From positions 1 to 25,609 of IMG/VR virus record IMGVR_UViG_3300028025_005400: a stretch of DNA of 25,609 nucleotides, one strand, 5' to 3'. Source of the DNA: a virus. The notes under the pieces are model-generated. The model did not search any database. It was not told the DNA's origin and saw nothing but the letters and a program-made list of their open reading frames with translations. The position numbers and the translations under genes are program-made. Positions 1-8,599 of the stretch are shown here, in pieces. Each line of letters begins with the position of its first letter. The first letter of the stretch is position 1.

Positions 1-951
1 ATGATAAACGAAGTTAGAAACGCAGTATTATCCATAGCGAACAAAAATAACTATGGATATATTTCTCCATCAGACTTCAATTTGTTTGCTGCAAATGCAC
101 AAATGGAGTTGTATGAAGAATATTATAGTAGTTATAATAAAACCATAAATGCAGAGAATCAACGTGTTTCAGGTACTGATTATGCAGACATTGAAAGTCC
201 TCTTGCTGAAACATTAGAGATATTTTTAACTACAGATTTCTTATCTAATATTGGAGGCCATATATTTTCTGTTCCTACTGTTACTACTGTTGGTAATGAT
301 TCTTACTACATATTAAAAGTTTTATGTTATTCAAATCTTGTAACTTCAGGAAGTAGTACATCGGTAGTAGTAAATGAACTTGATGATTCTAATGCTGATT
401 TTATTGCAGATGGTATAGGTACAGATTATATTGTTGTAAATTTAGATACAAATAAAGTTGCTACAGTTGTAAGTGTTACTTCTTCGACCTCTATGATATT
501 GAGTAAAGATATATTTCTTGCATCAGGTGATGATTATAAGATATTTTCTCCTGCAGTTAAAGAAGCAGACAAAGTAAGTGTTGGTAAAATAACTATGCTT
601 AACGCATCAAACTTAACATCTCCAAATGATATTTTTCCTTCATATACACTTGAAGGTCAAAACATTAAAATATACCCTAATACTATTGATACATTAGGTC
701 AAGTTCAAGCAGTTTATTTTAGATTCCCTAAAACACCTAAATGGACATATATTACATTGGTAAGTGGTGAGCCGGCATTTGACCAATCACAACCTGATTA
801 TCAAGACTTTGAGTTACCAAATGAAGATGGTTACAAGTTAGTTACAAAGATACTTGAGTATTGTGGTATGAGTATTAGAGAGACAGAGCTTACTCAATTT
901 GGTATGGCTCAACAACAACACGAACAGCCTACATTTAGTATGCAACAATAA
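1..951 (+). CDS. Virion connector/ring-type structural protein (316 aa)
   Basis: This is probably a structural protein of the head-tail connector of a short-tailed phage. The reading frame starts exactly at base 1, so upstream context is missing. The N-terminus (MINEVRNAVLSIANKNNYGY) has the look of a true start for a family I associate with Bacteroidota phages, so I take it as complete. Residues 1-60 are helical. Residues about 115-183 form a separate beta-rich insertion, with the pattern DFIADGIG, TDYIVVN, a VVSV strand and GDDYKIF, which resembles a small beta-barrel inserted in many phage structural proteins. The C-terminal 60 residues return to helix and end in a Gln-rich tail. It is followed 18 bp later by another connector-type gene and then the tail nozzle gene, which supports a neck role. 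No enzymatic motif is visible. The exact place in the virion is inferred. Confidence 0.6.
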   Translation: MINEVRNAVLSIANKNNYGYISPSDFNLFAANAQMELYEEYYSSYNKTINAENQRVSGTDYADIESPLAETLEIFLTTDFLSNIGGHIFSVPTVTTVGNDSYYILKVLCYSNLVTSGSSTSVVVNELDDSNADFIADGIGTDYIVVNLDTNKVATVVSVTSSTSMILSKDIFLASGDDYKIFSPAVKEADKVSVGKITMLNASNLTSPNDIFPSYTLEGQNIKIYPNTIDTLGQVQAVYFRFPKTPKWTYITLVSGEPAFDQSQPDYQDFELPNEDGYKLVTKILEYCGMSIRETELTQFGMAQQQHEQPTFSMQQ

Positions 952-969
952 TAATAAAAATAAACAGAT

Positions 970-1893
970 ATGGCATATTTATCACAATATGAATATTATG
1001 AAAATAATGGCAATACACCTCAAGATGCTAATTGGGGTTCTTATCAATATGTAAAATTAGAAGATATAGTAAACAACTTCTTATTAATGCATACAGGGAA
1101 CCACTCATTGATAAATAATGAAGAAAGGTATAAAATTATATTTCATGCAAAAAGAGCCATACAAGAGCTTAATTACGATGCGTTTAAAGAAGTAAAGATA
1201 TTAGAGTTAAGCGTGGCTGATTCATTAAGATATGTACTTCCTGATGACTACGTTAATTGGGTTCGTATATCATTATACAAAGATGGTTACTTAAGGCCTT
1301 TAACTGAAAACATACAAGCTATTTCGTCTAATGCGTATTTGCAAGACCAACAAGGTAATATTCTATTTGACCAAAATGGTAATATCCTTAGACCGCAATA
1401 CTCTGATATTGATTTTGATAGACTTACTAAAATGAAAAAAAGTATCTATTTAAACCAAGGGAATCAATTTCATGGGCAATTAGGATGGAGTATAGATGGG
1501 ATGTGGTATTTTGATTATGGTATCAACACTGCATTTGGTTTAAATACAGAGACTGCAAATTTTAACCCTACTTTTAAAATAGACAAAAAAGCAGGAGTTA
1601 TTAATTTTGACTCTACTATGGCGGGTGAATTATGTATCCTTGAGTATGTGTCAGATGGTATGGAGTCAGGAGATAATTCTTTAATAACTGTAAACAAGTT
1701 ATTTGAACAATATATTTATGCTGCCATAAAGTATGAGATATTAAATTCTAAATTTAATGTTCAACAATATATTTTAGAAAGAGCAAAGAAAGACAGAAGA
1801 GCTTTATTAGCTAATGCAAAAATAAGAATCAGTAACCTTCATCCGGGAAGACTCTTAATGAATTTAAGAGGAATGGACAAGATAATCAAGTAA
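970..1893 (+). CDS. Tail tubular / head-tail adaptor protein, T7 gp11-like position (307 aa)
   Basis: This is likely the adaptor or gatekeeper ring joining the portal to the tail nozzle. It sits immediately before the nozzle gene, as gene 11 precedes gene 12 in T7. Residues 26-75 form a helical start (KLEDIVNNFL, then an AKRAIQELNY helix). Residues 85-110 (LRYVLPDDYVNWVRI) resemble the loop region of gp11/P22 gp4-like adaptors. The central part, residues 120-230, is beta-rich. Residues 240-307 form a long helical C-terminus containing EQYIYAAIKYEI and ending in RISNLHPGRLLMNLRGMDK. At 307 aa it is longer than T7 gp11 (196 aa). The stop is 1 bp before the next ATG, so the pair is probably co-translated. 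The functional name rests on position and pattern recognition, not on an alignment. Confidence 0.6.
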   Translation: MAYLSQYEYYENNGNTPQDANWGSYQYVKLEDIVNNFLLMHTGNHSLINNEERYKIIFHAKRAIQELNYDAFKEVKILELSVADSLRYVLPDDYVNWVRISLYKDGYLRPLTENIQAISSNAYLQDQQGNILFDQNGNILRPQYSDIDFDRLTKMKKSIYLNQGNQFHGQLGWSIDGMWYFDYGINTAFGLNTETANFNPTFKIDKKAGVINFDSTMAGELCILEYVSDGMESGDNSLITVNKLFEQYIYAAIKYEILNSKFNVQQYILERAKKDRRALLANAKIRISNLHPGRLLMNLRGMDKIIK

Positions 1894-1894
1894 T

Positions 1895-4800
1895 ATGACA
1901 GATTTCACTAGAAATTTTATAGCAGGTAGAATGAATAAAATCGTTGACCAAAGACTTCTTCCTGAAGGAGAGTATGTTGATGCTATGAATATTAGAATGG
2001 GGTCAACAGAGAAGTCTGAAGTTGGTGTTATTACAAATACCAATGGTAATTTGCCTCTAACGTCTTTAGCATATATAGATGGAACTCCTTTAAGTGTCAA
2101 TGCAAGATGTATTGGGGCTATAGAAAATAGTACAAATGAGACTATATATTGGTTCGTTCACGATCCAACTTTTACTGTTGGAGCTACAGGAAAACTTGAT
2201 TTAATAGTTTCCTTCAATGTATTAACTAATGTTTTGACATACCATATTATTTCTATAAACGATGGAGGAGATATAAATACAACATTAAATTTTAATAAGT
2301 CTTATTTAATTACAGGAATAAATTTAATAGACAATTTATTGTTTTTCACAGATGATTATAATCCTCCAAGATTCATCAATATCGATAATAATTATGCCAA
2401 TCCATCTCCAAGCAATATTGACTACTTTATAGCATTAGCACCTGATCCTCTTACGCCACGTCCTGATATATTGAGAGAGGCTCTTCTTGTAATTAAAAGG
2501 CCTCCAAAGGAATCTCCAACAATACAGCCGATAACTACAAGTGGTCAGGAAAATTATTTAGAAACAAGATTTATATGTTTTGCATATAGATATAAATATG
2601 CTGATGGAGAGTACTCTGCTACCTCACAATGGTCTGCTGCTGCATTTGTACCTAATCAATTTCAATTTAACATAAGTAGTATGTTAAATCAAGGAATGAC
2701 TAATTTCTGTAATGCTGTAATTGTTAATTACAATTCAGGAGGTCCTCTTGTTATTGGTATTGACTTGCTTTTTAAACAAAGCGAAAACAATATTATCAAA
2801 ATAATTCAACAATTAGATAAAGCACAATTAGGTCTTGCAGACAATATGGTGTATCAATTTACATTTAACAATAGTAAAATATTTACCATATTAAATGAGG
2901 CTGAGATTTTGAGATTATATGATAATGTCCCTTTAGTTGCTAAAGCCCAAACAATTATGGGTAACAGATTGATGTATGGTAATTATATTGAAGGATATGA
3001 TTTAATTGATAAAATAGGCAATCCTGTAAGATTAGAATTCTCAACAACTTTACTTAGTGAAGAGATAGGAGATTTTGATGTACCTGATGATTTAGATTCA
3101 GGAATTTATAATATAGACCCTTCTAGCACAGGTTTAAATATTGCTGATTCTATTCTTACTATAGATTTAACTGATAGACCTTTAGTTGAAGGAGCATCAA
3201 TAAGTGTGGATTTAACAATAGGGCATAGTCAATGGACAGGAACTCCTCCCTTTCCTGATGAAACAACTGATGGTGTTGAATTGTCGTTTAGTTTTTTACT
3301 TACTAGAACATATAGCTCTGTTTATGAATTAGCTACAAGTCCTGAGTTTGAAGCATCAATAGGTACTAGTTTAAATATTCTTCCTGTATCTACTACTGTA
3401 GTAGGACAGGATACTTCTTGCGCAGGAACTACCCTTACAGATTCTTTCAATTGCTCACTACCTAATAACTTAGGGTCAGCTCCTAATACTTATACAAAAT
3501 ATGAAAGTGGAATAAATAGCTTAGGAGCAACTTTGCAGCCTATAAGAATAATAGCAACGCCTGCGAGTAATAGCATAGGACTTCAGTTCCCTGCAATGGT
3601 TTATGTTGATGACATAACTCTTCCAACAGTAAGATACTATGAGTATTATGAAATAACATTTGCGTCAGCTGTATATCAAGAAATTGCAAATCCAAGAAGT
3701 TTACACAGCAATAGAGGTTACGAGATTGGAATTGTCTATATGGATGAATTCAATAGAGCTACTACAGCATTAGTAAGTCCTTTTAACGCAGAGCATGTTC
3801 CTTGTGGATATTCTCCAAACAAAAACAGTATTCAGGTTAGCATACCTGTAAGTCAGAGAGCTCCTAAATGGGCCAAGAGATACAAGTTTGTAATAAAACC
3901 TGATGAGGAAAGATACGAGACTATTTACAGTAATTTATTTTTTATTAATCCTGAGACTAATGAAGCGTGGCTTTTACTTGAAGGAGAAAATATGAAAAAA
4001 GTTGAAGATGGAGATAAATTGATTGTTAAGGCAGATAGTCAAGGACCTACATTAAATTGTGTGTACACTACTGTTCTTGAAAAAACAGCTCAAGCATCAG
4101 GATTTCTTGAAATACCAACCGAAGAAGATCCAACAAAATTTATAGCTGTTCCTGCAGGATTATATATAAAAGTAAACCCAAGTAATTATAATTTAGTAAG
4201 AAGTCAAAATGCAATTATAGCACCGGGAACAATAAGTGATTGGGCGAGTGGTGGAGACCATAAAATAATGCCTTATCCTATGAATATTCCTGACCCTGCG
4301 AATCCGGGGCAGTACATTGATTATAATGTACCTGCAGGAAGTAGAATAGAATGGTCAGTAGATTGGAATAGAGCAGGTGTTAAAAAAAGCTGTGAGAAAA
4401 GAGGATATAACTTGACTAAAGTTTATACTTCATCAAGAGAATATGACAATATGTACGATTGGTTTGTTGGAGATAATATTCAACTTACTATAAACTCAGG
4501 TACTGATAAAGGAGATCACGAGACCAATGAGTTTATTCCGGGAACAGGAACTCAGTTAAGTACCGTTAGTAAAAGTATAAATTATTGGCAATTCTATAGA
4601 AACCCAACTACTAATCAATTACAAATATTTTGGAGTAGTACAAATAGTTGTACAGGTAAAAACTATAAATATTCAAGAAGGATTTATATCACAGCAATAA
4701 TTACTGTTTTTAGAGCTGAAAGTTTAGTTTGTTTAGAAACTCAACCCTCAGATGCTCTTCCTGATGTATTTTTTGAAAATGAATTATCATTTGAAATAGA

Positions 4801-6814
4801 TGACTATGGTAATCACTTAGGTAATGTTCAAGATCAAGATATATTATCAGGAACTCCGGGAATTGTTGATACTAATTTTTTCAACTGTTATTCTTTTGGT
4901 AATGGAGTTGAAAGTTATAAAATTCGTGATTCAATAATTGGAAGATCTGTTGCTTTTGGAGAAAGAGTAACTACAGTTGCTGCTCAAGATTATAAAGCTG
5001 CAGATAGGTTCTCTGATATTACCTACAGTGGTATCTATAATGGAGAATCTAATATCAATAGGTTAAACCAATTTAATTCAGGATTATCCAATTTCAAACA
5101 TTGCGAGGCATCGTTTGGGCCAATTATTTTATTAGATGGGAGAAATACTGATATTCTTTGTTTACAGGAAGATAAAATATCTTACGTTTTAGCAGAGAAA
5201 AACTTATTGTCGGACGCAAGTGCCGGAGGTATAATTACAGCGACTCCTGAGGTCTTAGGAACGCAAATAGCACGTATTGAAAAGTATGGTATAAGCTTTA
5301 ATCCTGAGAGTTATGTTCAATGGGGTTACGATAGATATTTTACTGATGCAAAACGTGGAGCAGTTATTCAATTAAAAGGAGGAGATAGTGGTAATGAGCA
5401 GTTAGTAGTAATATCTGAACAAAATATGAGAACTTGGTTCAGAGATGAGTTTAATGCAAGCCTTAACTTCCAAAAACTTGGCGGATTTGACCCATATATG
5501 AATGAGTATGTTTTGTCAATGAACGAAGAATTATTACCAATTAATCCTCAATGTTTAGCTTGTGGAATTAGTCAAACATTTACCTTGTCTGTTAATACAG
5601 AAGAATCAAAAACTTTTGAATATTGCGTAGATTTAGGTTCACTTATTGGTGTTACTGAAGTTACTTGGGACTTTATAAGTATAGAACCGGGTGCTGAAAT
5701 AAAAATAACAGTTTTATATAATGGAGTTACAACAACAACAGGATTTACAGATTTAAGTGGAAGTTTCTTTTTTGATAAAAACAATGTGTCTATTGAGACT
5801 GCTGATATAACCATAGAATATACAGGAGATATGGTAGTTTCCGTGTTAGTTGATTGCTGTCTTGCTGAGCCAATGACTATAGTAGAAGTTGTTGTAACAA
5901 ACAATTCAGAGGTAGGAAAAACAATTCACACTCAATACAGATATACTGACTTGCCTTTCGTTGGTCCTCTTTTCTCTAACTTAGTTTTATTTGGAAGCGG
6001 AACAGCAATACCTCTTGTTTCAAGATACAATACGGTGTCAGGATTTATTGGTACAGGTGGATTTCCTCCTGAAGGAAGCACAATGAGATTATCTACAAAT
6101 CAAATCGTTCCTGACAACTATGTGTTTGACATTGCTCAAGATAAATTTAGATATTTGAGAAGTACAACTCTTTACAACAATACAGACCCTGAAATACAAG
6201 CTTTGCTTATAGCATCATCATTAGCTACTCCAAATTCGGGAGCTGCTCCTTTATATTATGCTGACTTTACAGTTCCTGCAAGTACAAATGGAGAGTTCTT
6301 ATATTTAATTTGGGATTTGAGAGATGCTGTACCTGCTGAACTTTGTTTTGGAACCACAAGAATTGATTCTTGTTGTAACTGTGTTCCGGGTAATTATTTC
6401 CTTAACGCATCTTTTGCAAGTGCAACTTGTGTGTTTAATGATGATGATTTGGTTGATATTGCTGACAACGGATTCTATTCTGCTGATGGTATAGTAAGAG
6501 AGCTTGTAAATGGATTATTATTACCTCAGCAACCTTGCGCTCCTTGTGGTGTTGAAGTTAATTTATGTTTCGGAACAAGTGCACTTGATGTTTGTTGTAA
6601 TTGTGATTTAACGTGTACAACGCCATATAATTACTATGAAGTAACAAATAACGAAGCTTTCAATACAACAGTTTTCTTTTACAACCAAAATGGAGTATTG
6701 ACAAGCTTACCATTATTAGCTTCAGCAACAGGTGTTATTATTTGTTCAGTTGGAGCTCCTTATTCTACGACAAGCATAACTATAACTAATGTCGAATGCG
6801 ATTGTATAACTTAA
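1895..6814 (+). CDS. Tail nozzle / stabilisation ('muzzle') protein with Cys-rich C-terminus (1639 aa)
   Basis: This is a large tail protein, probably the nozzle closing the portal-tail channel, comparable with T7 gp12, P22 gp10 and the crAss-like 'stabilisation' or muzzle protein. The N-terminal pattern FIAGRMNKIVDQRLLPEGEY followed by DAMNIR is what I expect at the start of this beta-propeller family. Residues 1-1215 carry long beta-rich segments. From about residue 1220 to the end the protein is rich in cysteine (CLACG, DCCLAE, two CCNC motifs) and contains a repeated 14-residue unit, LCFGTTRIDSCCNC and LCFGTSALDVCCNC. A module between them (NYFLNASFASATC to QPCAPCG) recurs in the next gene. 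At 1639 aa it is about twice T7 gp12 (794 aa); the extra C-terminal part may be surface-exposed and contact the host. That last point is inference. Confidence 0.7.
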   Translation: MTDFTRNFIAGRMNKIVDQRLLPEGEYVDAMNIRMGSTEKSEVGVITNTNGNLPLTSLAYIDGTPLSVNARCIGAIENSTNETIYWFVHDPTFTVGATGKLDLIVSFNVLTNVLTYHIISINDGGDINTTLNFNKSYLITGINLIDNLLFFTDDYNPPRFINIDNNYANPSPSNIDYFIALAPDPLTPRPDILREALLVIKRPPKESPTIQPITTSGQENYLETRFICFAYRYKYADGEYSATSQWSAAAFVPNQFQFNISSMLNQGMTNFCNAVIVNYNSGGPLVIGIDLLFKQSENNIIKIIQQLDKAQLGLADNMVYQFTFNNSKIFTILNEAEILRLYDNVPLVAKAQTIMGNRLMYGNYIEGYDLIDKIGNPVRLEFSTTLLSEEIGDFDVPDDLDSGIYNIDPSSTGLNIADSILTIDLTDRPLVEGASISVDLTIGHSQWTGTPPFPDETTDGVELSFSFLLTRTYSSVYELATSPEFEASIGTSLNILPVSTTVVGQDTSCAGTTLTDSFNCSLPNNLGSAPNTYTKYESGINSLGATLQPIRIIATPASNSIGLQFPAMVYVDDITLPTVRYYEYYEITFASAVYQEIANPRSLHSNRGYEIGIVYMDEFNRATTALVSPFNAEHVPCGYSPNKNSIQVSIPVSQRAPKWAKRYKFVIKPDEERYETIYSNLFFINPETNEAWLLLEGENMKKVEDGDKLIVKADSQGPTLNCVYTTVLEKTAQASGFLEIPTEEDPTKFIAVPAGLYIKVNPSNYNLVRSQNAIIAPGTISDWASGGDHKIMPYPMNIPDPANPGQYIDYNVPAGSRIEWSVDWNRAGVKKSCEKRGYNLTKVYTSSREYDNMYDWFVGDNIQLTINSGTDKGDHETNEFIPGTGTQLSTVSKSINYWQFYRNPTTNQLQIFWSSTNSCTGKNYKYSRRIYITAIITVFRAESLVCLETQPSDALPDVFFENELSFEIDDYGNHLGNVQDQDILSGTPGIVDTNFFNCYSFGNGVESYKIRDSIIGRSVAFGERVTTVAAQDYKAADRFSDITYSGIYNGESNINRLNQFNSGLSNFKHCEASFGPIILLDGRNTDILCLQEDKISYVLAEKNLLSDASAGGIITATPEVLGTQIARIEKYGISFNPESYVQWGYDRYFTDAKRGAVIQLKGGDSGNEQLVVISEQNMRTWFRDEFNASLNFQKLGGFDPYMNEYVLSMNEELLPINPQCLACGISQTFTLSVNTEESKTFEYCVDLGSLIGVTEVTWDFISIEPGAEIKITVLYNGVTTTTGFTDLSGSFFFDKNNVSIETADITIEYTGDMVVSVLVDCCLAEPMTIVEVVVTNNSEVGKTIHTQYRYTDLPFVGPLFSNLVLFGSGTAIPLVSRYNTVSGFIGTGGFPPEGSTMRLSTNQIVPDNYVFDIAQDKFRYLRSTTLYNNTDPEIQALLIASSLATPNSGAAPLYYADFTVPASTNGEFLYLIWDLRDAVPAELCFGTTRIDSCCNCVPGNYFLNASFASATCVFNDDDLVDIADNGFYSADGIVRELVNGLLLPQQPCAPCGVEVNLCFGTSALDVCCNCDLTCTTPYNYYEVTNNEAFNTTVFFYNQNGVLTSLPLLASATGVIICSVGAPYSTTSITITNVECDCIT

Positions 6815-7013
6815 TTTAATCAATATGGCAATAAATGCACCTTTTTTTTTAAACTCAGCTGATTTAGCTACAGCTACAGCTGTATATTTAGACTCGGCAT
6901 TATCAAATATAGCTCCCGATGGATTCTATGGAGATGGAACAATAGTAAGAGAGCAGTCATCAGGAATATTACTAACTGCAGAGGTTTGTGGTGATTGCCC
7001 TACGCCTTGCGGC
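6341..7013 (+). repeat. Repeated Cys-rich modules spanning two adjacent tail genes
   Basis: Two kinds of repeat are seen. A 14-residue unit, LCFG-T-x3-D-x-CCNC, occurs at 6341-6382 and 6563-6604. A longer module occurs at 6392-6550 and again at about 6843-7013 across the gene boundary: Y/F-F-L-N-x5-ATxV, then DGFY, IVRE, GLLL or GILL, and a C-x2-C ending in PCG. A weak third copy lies at the end of the second gene, around 7560-7748. This suggests duplication of an exposed module between neighbouring genes. Confidence 0.65.
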
Positions 7014-7751
7014 ACAGATATTAATGCATCAGGCTTTCAGGGTATTTACTTAGTAAATTTAGATACAGGAACTATTGATACAGGAGCTATAGTAATTAGA
7101 TTTAGCCCTCAAAGTGTACCCGATGGTTTCAGAGCAACTTACGATGGAGTTGTATATAATAAATTATCATCTCCTATAGATGGAGTGCATCAAAGTACAA
7201 CTCCCGGTAATTTTACAGTGGTAGGAAATACAGTGAATGATTGTGGAATGGCAGGAAATACTACAAACTTTCCCTTGTTAACTGAGTATCTATATAACGG
7301 AACTGCATTTGTTGCTACAGGAAATACCCAATCAATTACTGTTTTGCCCGGAGATGTTTCTTTGGGAGCTTCGCCCGGTTTTTGTGTTATTGTAATACCA
7401 AAGCTTTTAGGAACTCCTAATAATGTGCTTCTTGAAATGCTTGGACCTTGTGGAGGCACTGCTTGGAATTTAGAAGCTGTTTGTCCTGCAGCTTTGCCTG
7501 TTTTCAGTGCTTCTAATGTGTTTGCAAATTCATCAATTCCTTGTGCTACACCATTTCCTAATACTTTTTATTTTGCAAAAGTTCATAGAGCAGTAGATAC
7601 TTTTGTAGGTTTATATGATTATGTTTTTTCAGATGCAAATGGACAATTTCCTTTGCCGAATGGATTCTATTCTACCAATAACGTAGCAGTTCCAAACAAA
7701 GTAATAGAAGTAGATAACGGAGTAATAATAGCAATAACAAACTGCGTATAA
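6825..7751 (+). CDS. Tail-associated protein sharing a Cys module with the nozzle protein (308 aa)
   Basis: I do not know a function for this protein. Residues 7-63 repeat the module found at the C-terminus of the preceding 1639-aa protein: FFLNSADLATATAVYLD, then DGFYGDG, IVRE, a GILL strand and C-x2-C ending CPTPCG. The C-terminus (residues about 245-308) has a degenerate third copy: NTFYFAKVH, then NGFYSTNN, a VIEVDNGVI strand and a final Cys. The middle is beta-rich and Gly/Thr/Asn-rich, as in exposed fibre or decoration proteins. No signal peptide or membrane span is seen. The ATG is 11 bp after the nozzle stop, and the coding start contains a run of nine T. I infer an appendage or receptor-facing tail component. 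It may have arisen by duplication of the nozzle's C-terminal module. Confidence 0.5.
   Translation: MAINAPFFLNSADLATATAVYLDSALSNIAPDGFYGDGTIVREQSSGILLTAEVCGDCPTPCGTDINASGFQGIYLVNLDTGTIDTGAIVIRFSPQSVPDGFRATYDGVVYNKLSSPIDGVHQSTTPGNFTVVGNTVNDCGMAGNTTNFPLLTEYLYNGTAFVATGNTQSITVLPGDVSLGASPGFCVIVIPKLLGTPNNVLLEMLGPCGGTAWNLEAVCPAALPVFSASNVFANSSIPCATPFPNTFYFAKVHRAVDTFVGLYDYVFSDANGQFPLPNGFYSTNNVAVPNKVIEVDNGVIIAITNCV
6842..6850 (+). repeat. T9 homopolymer tract at the start of the 308-aa tail gene
   Basis: A run of nine T encodes Phe-Phe-Leu in codons 6-9 of the gene. Slippage by one base would frameshift almost the whole protein. Confidence 0.8.
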
Positions 7752-7753
7752 TT

Positions 7754-8578
7754 ATGAATTATACTTTATCATATAGCGAAGGAGTTGCCGGTTGGGTATC
7801 TTTCTATTCTTATTATCCTGATTGGATGATTGGAATGAACAATTATTTCTATACCTTCAAGGGGGGGGATTTATACAGACACAATACCGGGCCGGCACGA
7901 AACACATTTTATCAGCAATGGTGGGATAAAGTAGATTATCCTATTGTACCTTCTCCAAATGCTTTTAAGCCATCAAAAGTAACAAGCGTATTTAATAATG
8001 CTATACTTGAGAATAAGTTATTTAAAACAATAACATTACAAGGAGATGCTCCTTGGGGAGTAACTCTTGAGACAGACTTACAATACTCAGGATTTATAGA
8101 CTCATCTTGGTTTAGTAAAAAAGAAGCTACTTATTATGCTTTTGTTAGAAACAACTCTAATGGACAATTTGCTCTTAGAAGTGTAAATGGTATAGGAAAT
8201 AGTTTAACTGTTGATTTTGCAGGCACAAATAATGCTGAGGTAAACTTTAGCATAGACCCATTAGTATCTATTGGAAACATTATAAGTGTTGGAGACTATG
8301 TTTATTTTGGAGCAAATCTTCAATTTGCAGGACCTGTAGTTGCCATAAATATTGACTATCCATCAGGTATAAACCAAATTGTTGTAAACAATAATATGCT
8401 CACCCCATTAACTACCCCAATACCGGGGGATGTGAATTACTTCTTATTCGTGAAAAATTCAGTAGCTGAATCACATGGAGTTTTAGGACATTATTGTACA
8501 TTTACACTTGAGAATGGATCTAATGGAAAAGTTGAGTTATTTTCAGTACAATCAAATGTAATGAAAAGTTTCCCTTAA
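7754..8578 (+). CDS. Conserved phage virion protein, likely tail/appendage (274 aa)
   Basis: The N-terminus has a pattern I associate with a virion protein family of crAss-like and other Bacteroidota phages: YSEGVAGWVSFYSYYPDWM, NNYFYTFKGGDLY, RHN and ARNTFY, followed by KLFKTITLQGDAPWG and WFSKKEATYYAFVR. No biochemical role is known to me. The fold is predicted to be almost entirely beta, with no Cys cluster (one Cys near the C-terminus) and no catalytic motif. It begins 3 bp after the previous stop and lies between the nozzle/Cys-module genes and the internal virion protein genes, which supports a tail or appendage role. The conserved FKGGDLY motif is encoded across a run of eight G, odd in such A+T-rich DNA. 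Family recognition is from memory; the location in the virion is inferred. Confidence 0.55.
   Translation: MNYTLSYSEGVAGWVSFYSYYPDWMIGMNNYFYTFKGGDLYRHNTGPARNTFYQQWWDKVDYPIVPSPNAFKPSKVTSVFNNAILENKLFKTITLQGDAPWGVTLETDLQYSGFIDSSWFSKKEATYYAFVRNNSNGQFALRSVNGIGNSLTVDFAGTNNAEVNFSIDPLVSIGNIISVGDYVYFGANLQFAGPVVAINIDYPSGINQIVVNNNMLTPLTTPIPGDVNYFLFVKNSVAESHGVLGHYCTFTLENGSNGKVELFSVQSNVMKSFP
7861..7868 (+). repeat. G8 homopolymer tract inside the 274-aa tail gene
   Basis: A run of eight G spans AAG GGG GGG GAT in the FKGGDLY motif. GGG is unexpected for Gly in such A+T-rich DNA, and poly-G tracts are classical slippage sites. The reading frame is intact as given. Confidence 0.8.
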
Positions 8579-8584
8579 ATTTAA

Positions 8585-8592
8585 TATCTTTG
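8585..8592 (+). promoter_or_regulatory. Candidate Bacteroidota -7 box (TATCTTTG) before the gp13-like gene
   Basis: TATCTTTG matches the Bacteroidota sigma-ABfr -7 consensus TAnnTTTG exactly, in the 21-bp gap before the ATG at 8600. I see no TTG at the matching -33 distance, so it may be a chance match, a weak internal promoter, or a site read with help. If it is used, the leader before the ATG would be very short or absent. Confidence 0.25.
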
Positions 8593-8599
8593 TGTCGAT
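8590..8599 (+). promoter_or_regulatory. TTGTGTCGAT element abutting a start codon
   Basis: The 10-mer TTGTGTCGAT ends directly at the ATG of the gp13-like gene. An identical 10-mer lies at 25555-25564, directly upstream of the primase-helicase start, in the same top-strand orientation although that gene runs the other way. It could be a shared operator or be coincidence. Confidence 0.25.

Noticed and set aside
3803-3811. DnaA-box-like TGTGGATAT
   Set aside because: A single near match inside a structural gene, with one mismatch and no cluster around it, is expected by chance.
5572-5904. Open frame of 110 residues on the minus strand opposite the nozzle gene
   Set aside because: The composition is that of a reverse-strand shadow of Thr/Val-rich coding DNA, and it lies alone inside a well-supported gene.
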